Below are positions 14,981 through 23,914 of a stretch of 64,000 nt of DNA, in pieces. The DNA lies in assembly GCF_025989125.1 (NCBI RefSeq), contig NZ_JAPDNR010000001.1, positions 2,090,301-2,154,300 of the forward strand. The letters run 5' to 3'. The stretch is from Chitinophaga nivalis. Its GTDB lineage: Bacteria > Bacteroidota > Bacteroidia > Chitinophagales > Chitinophagaceae. Every line of letters begins with the position of its first letter. Positions within the stretch are counted from its first letter, which is position 1. Position numbers and translations under genes: made by a program. The notes beneath the pieces are model-generated. The model did not search any database. It was not told the DNA's origin and saw only the letters and a program-made list of their open reading frames with translations.

Positions 14981-15984
14981 CGGTGTAAGGTTAGATATAA
15001 GTTGATGGAATATTGGCTATCACCTTCTTTAACATGAAGTTCGTATTCGTTGGGGTATAGCAGTTCCAGTCGCTGTCTTACATTCTGCAAGCCAATTCCT
15101 GGTCTGCTGGAGGCATCTTTAATGGTGCTGGTGTTCATGCAGCAAAAATGCAATCGTTCATTTGTAAACTGAATATCAATCTGTATGATATTTTCCCTGT
15201 TATCATCATCGGAGACGTGCTTAAAGGCATTCTCCACAAAAGGCATCAGCAATAATGGTGCAATTTTTAATGCTTCGCTTTCTACTGCTATATTTAAGCG
15301 GGTAATAGCTTCTGTACGTATTCGCTGAAGATGGAAGTAGTTTTCCAGATACAGTAATTCTTTGGATAACGGAACAAAGTCAGTACCACATTCATATAAC
15401 TGATAGCGTAACAGGTTAGCAATGGTGATCAATGTAGTCTTTGCCTGAGGCAAGTCAAAATCTAATTGTGTATAAAGACTGTTGAGTGAATTGAATAAAA
15501 AATGCGGATTCAGTTGTGCTTTGAGATACGTCAGCTCCGCCTGGGCGTTGGCCTTTTCCAGCGCATTCAGTTTGCGTTGAGCATTTACCCGATCAAATGC
15601 CAGCTTTACATATCCGCCCCCTAATAGTCCCAGTAAGGCAATGAAGAAGCGATTGTATTGCAAATCGGTATAGTTCCAGGAAAAATTAAAATGAATGGGA
15701 AACAGCATATGGTTCAGCAATATCTTCATGATAAAAGCATATCCACCTGCCAGTATCACCAGCCATAGAAACGATAGTGACAGCAGTTTGGTGATATTTT
15801 TATCCTTAAAATAGCGTGGCATCAGATAAGCATAAATGCCATAGAAAGCACAGAGTATCATACTTACATCCAGTGCAGCAAAGTACAACTGGTTTCCTTT
15901 GTCACTGATATAGAAATACATGATCTGGTTCCATATAAAAAAGAATCCCAGCCAAAAGCACATATGTAATAAGAAACTTCGCAT
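14974..15984 (-). CDS. LytS/YehU-type sensor histidine kinase
   Basis: A 336-aa kinase with four N-terminal membrane segments (residues ~1-135), a short coiled stretch, and the His_kinase box LNPHFLFNSLNSLY. The N box LLMPFVENAFKHV and the ATP-lid/G box PGIGLQNVRQRLELLY follow. It has no extracellular sensor domain, as is usual in this Bacteroidota group. The gene is the first of the kinase-regulator operon. It is divergent from the secreted zincin at 16157 with a 172-nt shared promoter region, so the zincin is a candidate target. Confidence 0.94.
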   Translation of the reverse strand: MRSFLLHMCFWLGFFFIWNQIMYFYISDKGNQLYFAALDVSMILCAFYGIYAYLMPRYFKDKNITKLLSLSFLWLVILAGGYAFIMKILLNHMLFPIHFNFSWNYTDLQYNRFFIALLGLLGGGYVKLAFDRVNAQRKLNALEKANAQAELTYLKAQLNPHFLFNSLNSLYTQLDFDLPQAKTTLITIANLLRYQLYECGTDFVPLSKELLYLENYFHLQRIRTEAITRLNIAVESEALKIAPLLLMPFVENAFKHVSDDDNRENIIQIDIQFTNERLHFCCMNTSTIKDASSRPGIGLQNVRQRLELLYPNEYELHVKEGDSQYSINLYLTLHRC

Positions 15985-16156
15985 GAACCAAATTAATGAA
16001 AATGGTAAAGAGATACACTTGTATTATAGTAAATGCCTTATTTACAGGATTAATGGTAGTTAAATGAAGAACATTGCCTATGTTAAAAGAGATCTGACCT
16101 TTGGTATAATACAAAATTATAATTATCAGCCGGATATTTAATTTACACAAAAAAGT

Positions 16157-17452
16157 ATGAAAGCTTTTAGTGTATGGTTGTTGCTACTCGCTATCACCTG
16201 CCGTGGTCTTGCACAGCAAGGGGATACCGCAGTGATGCTTGCTGCCCGGTATTTCAGACAAGCAGATTCCGCGGGCAGCCGCAACGCTATTTGGAAACAG
16301 CCACTTTATGGCCCTATGCTGCTGGTAGATCCGCAATCCCGCACCACTTATGCGAATATGCCGGATAGTAAAGGGATCTTTACCTCATTGGGAGAAGGTA
16401 TTTACAAAGGACAGTTACCTAAGGAAGTAATGGTGGCCAATACGTCTATCAACTGGCAAGGTCAATGGTGGACTGTTATATTATGGCCATTACCTGCAGA
16501 CAGGGATGAGCGGTTAAGCCTGATGTTACATGAATCCTTTCACCGCATTCAAAATAAATTGGGTTTGCCTGCGTATAGCCCCACCATAGATCATCTGGCA
16601 ACGACGAACGGACGTATCTATTTGCTGTTGGAACTGCAAGCCTTAAAATCAGCCCTGGCAAAGCCCATAGATCAGCGTAAGGTTGATTTGACGCATGCGC
16701 TGCTCTTTCGCAAAAAGCGACAGGAGTTGTTTCCGGCAACTTTCGATCATGAGCGCCAATTGGAAATGAATGAGGGACTAGCTGAATATACAGGCGTATT
16801 ACTGGGCAGACCATCGGACAGTATCCGGCAACATTTGTATACGGAGATTGATCGGGCGGCCACGCGACTTTCGTTGATCCGGGCTATGCCCTATATTACC
16901 GGCCCTGTTTATGGATATTTACTTTATGAGAAATCACCCGCCTGGACACATGCCGTGGATTCCAATGCTTCATTTTCGGCTTTGATTGGAAAATACTATC
17001 AGGTGACCGTGCCCAAAACAACGATCACAGCTGAATGGGTGAAGCTGGAAAAGCGGTATAAAGGAGATCGTATCATACGTACGGAAAAAATAAAAGAGAA
17101 AGCCAGACAAGCGCAAACAGCTGTTTATACCCGTCTTTTTACGCGCTATCCGGTGTTGGTCATCAACCTGCAGAAAATGAATATTGTCTTTAACCCTAAT
17201 AATTTATTCGACCTGGGACAACTGGGTACAGTATATCCTACTGCTGAAATAAAAGATGTTTGGGGAAAGCTGAAGGTGGAAAATGGTGGCATGCTTATGC
17301 AGAACTGGCAAGTGATTACATTGCCGGCAAGGGATAATCTGTGTGTAAAAGATGGTATTGTACAAGCGAATGGCTGGTCACTGGAATTGAATAAGCATTG
17401 GTACATTGAAAAGAAAGATAGCTTGCATTTTGTCTTGCTCAAACGGGAATAG
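16157..17452 (+). CDS. Secreted HEXXH metallopeptidase-like protein
   Basis: A 431-aa protein with a Sec signal peptide (MKAFSVWLLLLAITCRGLAQ, cut probably after LAQ). The motif HESFH at residues 125-129 (LMLHESFHRIQNKLG) and the helix MNEGLAEYTG at 204-213 form a gluzincin-like zinc site, with Glu206 or Glu210 as third ligand. The C-terminal ~150 residues look beta-rich. It probably acts in the periplasm or outside the cell; the substrate is unknown. It stands alone, divergent from the LytS/LytTR pair, and ends before a bidirectional hairpin. Confidence 0.8.
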   Translation: MKAFSVWLLLLAITCRGLAQQGDTAVMLAARYFRQADSAGSRNAIWKQPLYGPMLLVDPQSRTTYANMPDSKGIFTSLGEGIYKGQLPKEVMVANTSINWQGQWWTVILWPLPADRDERLSLMLHESFHRIQNKLGLPAYSPTIDHLATTNGRIYLLLELQALKSALAKPIDQRKVDLTHALLFRKKRQELFPATFDHERQLEMNEGLAEYTGVLLGRPSDSIRQHLYTEIDRAATRLSLIRAMPYITGPVYGYLLYEKSPAWTHAVDSNASFSALIGKYYQVTVPKTTITAEWVKLEKRYKGDRIIRTEKIKEKARQAQTAVYTRLFTRYPVLVINLQKMNIVFNPNNLFDLGQLGTVYPTAEIKDVWGKLKVENGGMLMQNWQVITLPARDNLCVKDGIVQANGWSLELNKHWYIEKKDSLHFVLLKRE

Positions 17453-17569
17453 TACCCGGAGCAACAGCTCCTTTATTGAAAGGGGCTATTTAAAGGAAAC
17501 GAGTATTGCGCCGAAGAATTATAAGAAATTGAGACCAGCGTAGCTGGCCTGTATCAGGTTTCAGACATT

Positions 17570-17603
17570 ATACAGCAGTTCCGTTTATGCAGAACTGCTG
17601 TAT
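17570..17603. terminator. Hairpin between convergent genes
   Basis: Perfect 12-bp stem (17570-17581 with 17592-17603), 10-nt loop, flanked by A/T. It sits between the secreted zincin and the PixA-like gene and can serve both. Confidence 0.65.
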
Positions 17604-17638
17604 ATAAAACATTGAATACGTAAAAGGATATCAGCGGC

Positions 17639-18211
17639 TTATTGTACCTGAATGGTTGGATCCCAGTAGAAGTAGCCATAAAGTACCTGATTCTCCCCGG
17701 ATGCATCCAGCTCATATAGCGCCAGATAGATGGTGAAGACTTCAGTGCCTTTACTTTTTATCTTGGAATCAAATGAATAAAATGTGAGGGGGGTAGTTAA
17801 TGGGGGAACACTATTGGGTGATGAAGGCACTACTGAACCAGTCCTGGTGATCGTATTTGTCAGAAAAGGGTTAAATACATTCACTGAGTCGTTGCCTTTT
17901 ATTTTATAGACAATAACAGCATTTTCTGAATTACCGGAAACAGTCGTTGCCCTGAAAGAAACGGTATCTTGTAAATTTGCCTTGAAGGTAATATTCCCCG
18001 GGCCAGGTTCCGACACGAAGTGATCATAAGGGCATCTCATGGTGACACCCTGGTTGTAATGAATAGGCTGTGGTTTGTCCGGGTCCTGACTTGGATTGGG
18101 ATTGAGGGACTTAATTTGTTCGACGTCAACGATTGTTAATACACTGATGTTGTTAACTACCGATCTTTGAGCAGTTCTTGAATGCTCGGGAGCTTGCGCT
18201 GTGTTTGACAT
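17639..18211 (-). CDS. AidA/PixA-family inclusion-body protein
   Basis: A 190-aa protein. The segment ISVLTIVDVEQIKSLNPNPS with SQDPDKPQPIHYNQG, then VTMRCPYDH, matches the N-terminal pattern of AidA/PixA proteins (inclusion-body proteins of Xenorhabdus; AidA of Burkholderia, quorum-regulated). The rest is beta-rich (NITFKANLQDTVSFRATTV; LYGYFYWDPTIQVQ). There is no signal peptide. Biochemical function is not known for the family; members accumulate in the cytoplasm and are linked to stationary phase or host interaction. It is a lone gene. Confidence 0.8.
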   Translation of the reverse strand: MSNTAQAPEHSRTAQRSVVNNISVLTIVDVEQIKSLNPNPSQDPDKPQPIHYNQGVTMRCPYDHFVSEPGPGNITFKANLQDTVSFRATTVSGNSENAVIVYKIKGNDSVNVFNPFLTNTITRTGSVVPSSPNSVPPLTTPLTFYSFDSKIKSKGTEVFTIYLALYELDASGENQVLYGYFYWDPTIQVQ

Positions 18212-19641
18212 ATGAGGTGATGTTAAAGTTTTACCTACTCTGTTCTGGCTTTTCGGTATCCGCCATTGATTATATATATGTATATCAGAAAAGAATGCTG
18301 ATCATCTCCGGAAAGAGAAGTCAAATGTGAGTAGATAACACCCGGAATGGGATAATATTGGTCAGTTAGTGTCCTTTTAAATGGTGCATTGATGTTATGG
18401 TATTTGAGGGTTGGGAATGAGGTTAGGAACTGGTTATTTGAGATCGTAAGTTTTTACGCTAATAGATAACAGCGCTTAATTTGATTTTGTTCATGAATGA
18501 GAAAAAATTTCAAAAAAAATTCTAATACAGAATGTAAGCATTCCTTATTATTATCTTGTTGATATGATTTGAATTTGTCTATGGTATTTGCGTTGTAAGC
18601 ATGTCGCTCCTGGTCGCAAAGTGTTTTGTTATTGGCCCGGGTATTTTCTTGCGTTGTTTTAAAGGGCTGATACTGGTGCGGTTGCTCAATCCCAGACAAT
18701 CTGCCCCCTAAGGATACATTCTTGCGACGGATGTAAATGGTTGCGGAGTTTGTGCATTTAATGACCTCAAAAAAGGGAAACACTAAGCGATTATGATCAA
18801 CTGCTCACTATACTTATATCGCAAAACATACCTTTTTGAATTGATATTATGAGAAGCATATTGAAGCTGCCATATGGAAATTGCCAGGGCCATCGAATCT
18901 GGATGCTACCGCACCAGTTCTCTGGTTCGGTAGGTTGAAACCCATCTGCGAAGCTTGATATAAATTTATTGTAACGGATATAGAAAAATTGGAGAAAGGA
19001 TTTTGCAGGAGTGAAATAAATACAATCATAACCAGTAAGCTCTCTCGGGGGAGTGATCCCAATCCTGACAATAATTTCAATTTAAAATTATCAAGTGAAA
19101 CATGATTGCTTCTTAGATAACCTATCGTCTATTGGTGAATGTTTTTTTGAATTTTGACCACTACACATATGGGGATTTCTTAAACGTTGAGGAGCCTCTT
19201 TGTTAATATATTGTTGATTTCCTGAGAAGGATATTTATCGCATAGGGTATTTATCAAACGGTGCAAGCATTGAGAAAATATCGTCACTAATACTTGTGTT
19301 ATCCTCTAATGTTTTGGTTGTTTTCACTCCTTCAATTAATTTAATGGGGTAAGGAATCAAAAATCAAAGGAAGTTTTTTGCGGACTACGAGGGACAACTT
19401 TCGAACCTTCTGATAGATGATCTATCTAAAATTGAGGATTTTTGTAAAGGACATCGACATCTTATAGATCAACGACATTCAGCTAAGCATTTTTACAAAC
19501 ATCTTCAACCCTAAAACTTTTAATTGCGCTTTGAGAATAAATAATTTGGTTACCACTGCACTCATACACTTGCATCCAATAATAAATAAATCTTAAATTT
19601 TCAAAATTTATTGTACCCATTAACCCAAACTTCTGTCACTA
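18212..19641. other. 1.4-kb AT-rich region without intact genes
   Basis: Six-frame reading shows only short frames lacking family resemblance. One 53-codon tail at 19353-19514 on the plus strand has protein-like composition (SNLLIDDLSKIEDFCKGHRH) but lacks a start and is preceded by a stop. It may be the end of a deleted gene. No terminal inverted repeats, tRNA or CRISPR were seen. The region looks like the scar of gene loss or of a former mobile element. Confidence 0.55.
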
Positions 19642-20103
19642 TTAAAAGCAGAAATTATGCGAATTCTTGATCTCCGACATAACGAAGGTACTGTGCGCGC
19701 TGCCAATACTTTTTACTGAACCTAGTTTATTAAATACGAAATCCTGGTAATGCTTCATGTCACGGGCAAACACTTTTAGAAAAAAATCATAATCTCCAGA
19801 GATATTATAGCATTCAACTACCTCGTCAATCTTGAGAATATCCGCCACAAAACTATGTCCGATTTCCCGGTCATGTTGTTTTAGCTTGATATTGCAAAAT
19901 ACAATAAATCCCTGGTTGAATTTTTCCGGGTTGAGCAGTGCAATATATTTTTTGATGTAGCCATTGTTTTCCAGTCGTTTGACCCGTGCAACGACAGGCG
20001 AGGATGACAGATTAACTTCCTCGGCCAGCTCTTTAATCGTCCGGCTCGAATCATTCGTCAATAGCTTTAATAGTTTCAGATCGATCTCATCTAGTTGGTC
20101 CAT
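19642..20103 (-). CDS. Lrp/AsnC-family transcriptional regulator
   Basis: A 153-aa protein starting MDQLDEIDLKLLKLLTNDSS, the standard Lrp opening. The HTH is TIKELAEEVNLSSSPVVARVKRLE, followed by an AsnC ligand-binding domain (VAD..KIDEVVECYNISGDYDFFLKVF). An ATG eight codons upstream is possible, but the chosen one gives the family's normal N-terminus. Lrp-type proteins respond to amino acids. The gene is divergent from the B12-riboswitch/methionine synthase operon, and methionine or another amino acid is a plausible effector. That is a positional guess. Confidence 0.93.
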   Translation of the reverse strand: MDQLDEIDLKLLKLLTNDSSRTIKELAEEVNLSSSPVVARVKRLENNGYIKKYIALLNPEKFNQGFIVFCNIKLKQHDREIGHSFVADILKIDEVVECYNISGDYDFFLKVFARDMKHYQDFVFNKLGSVKSIGSAHSTFVMSEIKNSHNFCF

Positions 20104-20284
20104 AGCATAAATAACTTTAATGGCCATAAAAATAAAAAAATTACAGCATAAATAGCTAAAAGTAGTTTCAAATACGGCATTTTTTACTTAATTCTTGGTA
20201 TTTAATAAGTTTTTATGGTCAAAAACATAACTTTGACAGCAATTTAATACTTCTGTTCTTTTCATATTTCAACAATCAGGAAAG

Positions 20285-20435
20285 GTTTTACTTAGCGGTG
20301 AATTAAAAGGGAATCGTGTGCAAATCACGAGCTGTCGCGCAACTGTAAGTAACACAACAGGGCTTTACAATAGTGGTCACTGCGAAAGCGGGAAGGCTGG
20401 TAAAAGCTGTTACAAGTCAGGATACCTGCCTTTGC
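20285..20435 (+). promoter_or_regulatory. Cobalamin (B12) riboswitch
   Basis: The conserved core is visible in order: AAAAGGGAATC (20305-20315), GTGCAAATCACGAGCTGT (20319-20334), the B12 box with GCGCAACTGTAAGT (20337-20350), and GTCAGGATACCTGCC at 20416-20430. The box reads GCTGTCGCGC where the common form is GCTGxCCCGC, a one-base change. The downstream stretch 20460-20520 can fold into alternative hairpins (AGAGG...CCTCT; AAGCC...GGCTT), a likely expression platform before mesX. Binding of adenosyl- or methylcobalamin normally lowers downstream expression. Confidence 0.9.
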
Positions 20436-20631
20436 TGTATTGGTCGATGCTTCCGCGTAAAGAGGTCATTGGTCAGATTGTACAAGTTTTAAGCCCATCA
20501 AGGCTTGATCACGCCTCTTCATGTACATATCTCTTCCTTAGGTCCTTTCTTTAGTGGTCGCAGCGTTTAATTGATAATTAAGTTAGCTATAGAATAATTG
20601 TTTTTTGAAAATAAAATAATTGCAACAACTA

Positions 20632-21684
20632 ATGGAAGCGATCATATCAGAAAGTTCGAAAGTAAACGAACAAAAATACAGGGAAAATATTCAGAATACC
20701 ATCAAGGATAATTTTGTGTTCACGCTGAAGAGTACATGTTTAGATGAAAACTATCACCCCTCAAGTCAAACGCGTCTGACAACCAATTTTGCAAACTTGG
20801 CCAGAGGAGCTAATCGCCAACAAAACTTACGTAATGCCTTAAATATGATTAACAATCGATTCAATGCATTGGCTCATTTGGATAATCCTAAAGGTGATCG
20901 TTACCTTGTAGAACTTGAAATCATCACAGTAACGATGAGTATTGGTGATAAGAATGGTATTAACAATCTGCCGTTGATTGAAGTTTTAAAAACGAATATT
21001 TTTGACCGTAAGACTAGCCAGCGTATCGAAGGTATTGCCGGAAATAATTTTTCCTCTTATGTTCGTGATTATGATTTCAGTATTTTATTGATCGAGCACA
21101 ATAAAAATAAATCTAATTTTTGTATTCCTGAAAATTTTGGTGATTTGCACGGAAAACTTTACAAGTGCTTTGTGAGTTCAGCCACTTATAAAGAGCACTT
21201 TAAAATGTCTCCGATCATTTGTCTAAGTGTATCGGGCAACAAAACGTATACCCGCACTGAGTATCAGCATCAGGTTCTGGGTTTTGAGTATCTGCAGGAT
21301 CAGTATTCTATCACTGATGAATATTTCTCTAAAATGGGCTTAAAAGTTCGTTTTTTCATGCCTCCGAACAGTGTGGCACCGATGGCTTTTTATCATTCCG
21401 GAGATCTGCTTGCTGATTATACTGATATTGGACTAATCAGCTCAATCAGTACGATGGAGACTTTCCAGAAGATTTATCGCCCTGAAATTTACAATGCAAA
21501 TTCAGGGGCTGGGAAAATTTATCAACCTAGTCTTAAACACGAAGATTATTCACTGACCCGCGTGGTTTATGACCGTGAAGAGCGCAGCCGACTGGCTGTT
21601 GAACAGGGTAAATATGCTGAAGAGCATTTCATTAAACCTTACCAGGATATTCTTGAGCAGTGGGCTGCTAAATTCGCTAATTAA
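20632..21684 (+). CDS. mesX: DUF1852 protein, MesX-like partner of methionine synthase MesD
   Basis: A 350-aa protein matching the DUF1852 family as I remember it. Members sit directly before a MetE-like core protein, as here (26-nt gap to the next gene). In Acinetobacter this partner was named MesX and is required for the MesD folate-independent methionine synthase. I see segments such as GDRYLVELEIITVTMSIGDK and RFFMPPNSVAPMAFYHSGDL, but no named catalytic motif. It is soluble, without a signal peptide. I start at ATG 20632; a TTG four codons earlier is possible. It is the first gene behind the B12 riboswitch. Confidence 0.8.
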   Translation: MEAIISESSKVNEQKYRENIQNTIKDNFVFTLKSTCLDENYHPSSQTRLTTNFANLARGANRQQNLRNALNMINNRFNALAHLDNPKGDRYLVELEIITVTMSIGDKNGINNLPLIEVLKTNIFDRKTSQRIEGIAGNNFSSYVRDYDFSILLIEHNKNKSNFCIPENFGDLHGKLYKCFVSSATYKEHFKMSPIICLSVSGNKTYTRTEYQHQVLGFEYLQDQYSITDEYFSKMGLKVRFFMPPNSVAPMAFYHSGDLLADYTDIGLISSISTMETFQKIYRPEIYNANSGAGKIYQPSLKHEDYSLTRVVYDREERSRLAVEQGKYAEEHFIKPYQDILEQWAAKFAN

Positions 21685-21710
21685 TAAATCAAAGAAAATA
21701 AGAAACAACA

Positions 21711-22739
21711 ATGGAAAAACTATTACCAACCTCAATTGTAGGAAGTTTACCTAAACCAGCCTGGCTTGCACCACCTGAGAAACTTTGGTCGCCCTGGAAA
21801 TTAGAAGGAGATCAGTTATTGGAAGGGAAACAAGATGCTTTGCGCATTTCTTTGCAGGAACAACAATTGGCTGGGTTAGATATCATTTGTGATGGTGAGC
21901 AAACACGCCAACATTTCGTAACCACTTTTATCGAGCATTTAAGTGGTGTAGATTTTGAAAATCGCAAAACTGTGAGAATTCGTAACCGTTATGATGCGAG
22001 TGTTCCAGTGGTTGTAGGTGATGTTGCACGTCAAAAAGCAGTTTTTGTTGAAGATGCTAAATTTTTACGTAGACAGACTAATAAGCCTATAAAATGGGCA
22101 TTACCGGGACCGCTTACAATGGTAGATACCTTATATGATGACCATTACAAAAGCCGGGAAAAATTAGCGTGGGAATTTGCGAAAGCACTCAATGAAGAAG
22201 CAAGAGAGCTGCAGGATGCAGGGGTAGATATTATCCAGTTTGATGAACCTGCATTTAATGTGTTCTTTGATGAAGTGAACGATTGGGGAATGGCAGCATT
22301 AGAAAGAGCCATTGAAGGTTTACACTGCGAAACTGCAGTGCATATTTGCTATGGTTATGGAATACAAGCCAATAACGATTGGAAAAAAACATTAGGTTCA
22401 GAATGGCGTCAATACGAAGAAATTTTCCCTAAAATTCAAAAATCTAAAATTGACGTGGTGTCATTAGAATGCCACAACTCAAATGTGCCTTTAAATTTAA
22501 TTGAACTTGTTCGAGGCAAAAAAATAATGGTTGGTGCAATTGATGTGGCCACCAATACTATTGAAACACCTGAAGAAGTAGCTAATACGCTACGTAAAGC
22601 GCTTGAGTTTGTAGATATTGAAAATCTTTACCCTTCTACAAACTGTGGTATGGCTCCTTTGTCCCGAAACGTGGCAAGAGGTAAGTTAATTGCTTTAAGC
22701 GCAGGAGCTGAAATTGTACGCAAAGAATTTGCGATTTAG
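21711..22739 (+). CDS. mesD: MesD-like core methionine synthase (MetE C-terminal domain only)
   Basis: 342 aa, against about 750 aa for full MetE: only the catalytic (C-terminal) barrel is present and the folate-binding N-terminal half is absent. The zinc ligands can be seen: His and Cys in AVHICYGYG, Glu in VVSLECHNSN, and the last Cys in STNCGMAPLSRNVA. The homocysteine-side motif VGSLPKPAWL is at the start, and IQFDEPAFN in the middle. Folate-independent methionine synthases of this type make methionine from homocysteine with a methyl donor other than methyl-THF. For the MesD group with its MesX partner the donor was unknown when described. The gene is B12-riboswitch-controlled, which fits a B12-independent back-up for MetH. 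Confidence 0.85.
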   Translation: MEKLLPTSIVGSLPKPAWLAPPEKLWSPWKLEGDQLLEGKQDALRISLQEQQLAGLDIICDGEQTRQHFVTTFIEHLSGVDFENRKTVRIRNRYDASVPVVVGDVARQKAVFVEDAKFLRRQTNKPIKWALPGPLTMVDTLYDDHYKSREKLAWEFAKALNEEARELQDAGVDIIQFDEPAFNVFFDEVNDWGMAALERAIEGLHCETAVHICYGYGIQANNDWKKTLGSEWRQYEEIFPKIQKSKIDVVSLECHNSNVPLNLIELVRGKKIMVGAIDVATNTIETPEEVANTLRKALEFVDIENLYPSTNCGMAPLSRNVARGKLIALSAGAEIVRKEFAI

Positions 22740-22745
22740 TTATAA

Positions 22746-23783
22746 TTGATAAATAATTTTGGATCACCGGAAAATTATAGTAGCAGCACTTTGAATAAGT
22801 TATTAGCAGTATTAAAGAAAGCAGGTTTCGATGGTTTCCTGTTAATGATAGGTACCATGATTATGCTGGCCTATTTTTTGCCTCAACCAGGCATGATCAA
22901 AGAGCCTGTTTCGCTAGAGGAGATTGCCAATGCAGGCGTGTCGTTGATTTTCTTTTTCTATGGCTTGCGGCTGAGCGTTGAGAAACTAAAAGCCGGGCTT
23001 GCCAACTGGAAAATGCACATTATCGTCCAATTAACAACTTTTTTGTTTTTTCCGCTCATTGTTTTGGTATCTCGCCCCCTGTTCGTCAACACCGACTTAG
23101 AGTTGCTTTGGTTGGGTATATTTTTTCTGGCGGCTTTACCTTCCACAGTCTCTTCTTCCGTGGTCATGATTTCCATCGCCAAGGGCAACATTCCCGCTGC
23201 CATTTTCAATGCTAGCATTTCCAGTTTGATCGGAGTAGTGGTTACGCCGCTCTGGGTTGGACTATTTATCGCTTCTGCAACAGGTCATTTTGATGTCACT
23301 GATATCGTCATAAAGTTGATGCTTCAAGTCTTGTTGCCTGTCATCATCGGCATCAGCCTCAACTCCCGTTTTGGCGCCATTGCTGAAAAATATAAGAAAC
23401 AGCTCAAGTATTTCGATCAGGCAATCATTCTCACCATCATTTACACGTCGTTTTGTAAGTCATTCTCCCAGCATCTTTTTGAAGGCTTCACCGCCCTTGA
23501 GCTTGCCGGACTCGCCGCAGGGATGATGGCCTTATTTTTTGCTGTGTTCTTTTGTGTTGGACTACTCTGCCGATTGTTTGGCTTTTCAGATGAAGATCGT
23601 ATTACTGTCTTATTTTGTGGATCTAAAAAGTCATTGGTACACGGAACCGTCATGTCAAAAGTGCTCTTTCAGCACAGTACCATTACAGGCATCATATTGT
23701 TGCCACTCATGCTTTACCATGCCTTGCAATTGATTGCCGCCAGTATTATCGCTCAGGGGATGGCCAGACGAAAAGAAGTATAA
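22746..23783 (+). CDS. BASS/SBF-like (bile acid:Na+ symporter family) transporter
   Basis: A 345-aa membrane protein with about ten hydrophobic segments (e.g. LLMIGTMIMLAYFLPQP, VSLIFFFYGLRLSVEKL, IGISLNSRFG). The pattern VEKLKAGLANWKMHIIVQLT and the crossing-helix region AALPSTVSSSVVMISIAKGN are typical of the PF13593 branch of bile-acid/Na+ symporters. Members carry pantoate, sulfur compounds, organic anions and others. It begins 7 nt after mesD and so falls in the riboswitch-controlled transcript. A role in importing a methyl donor or a methionine precursor is tempting but unproven. Start choice is uncertain: TTG at 22746 or TTG at 22791; no ATG fits the N-terminus. Confidence 0.85.
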   Translation: MINNFGSPENYSSSTLNKLLAVLKKAGFDGFLLMIGTMIMLAYFLPQPGMIKEPVSLEEIANAGVSLIFFFYGLRLSVEKLKAGLANWKMHIIVQLTTFLFFPLIVLVSRPLFVNTDLELLWLGIFFLAALPSTVSSSVVMISIAKGNIPAAIFNASISSLIGVVVTPLWVGLFIASATGHFDVTDIVIKLMLQVLLPVIIGISLNSRFGAIAEKYKKQLKYFDQAIILTIIYTSFCKSFSQHLFEGFTALELAGLAAGMMALFFAVFFCVGLLCRLFGFSDEDRITVLFCGSKKSLVHGTVMSKVLFQHSTITGIILLPLMLYHALQLIAASIIAQGMARRKEV

Positions 23784-23914
23784 TTTTTACAACAATAGCT
23801 AACGTTGATAAATAGCGTAAAAAATATCTTCAGCAGAAGGCAATGATGGTGTGCATCAACAATGATGTTTATCTGCCGGTCTTTGACCAATATGGCAATT
23901 ATGAAAATGGTAAT

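Noticed and set aside
18454..18783. 109-codon minus-strand frame in the 18.2-19.6 kb gap
   Set aside because: No recognisable domain or start context, and skewed composition; judged chance in decayed sequence.
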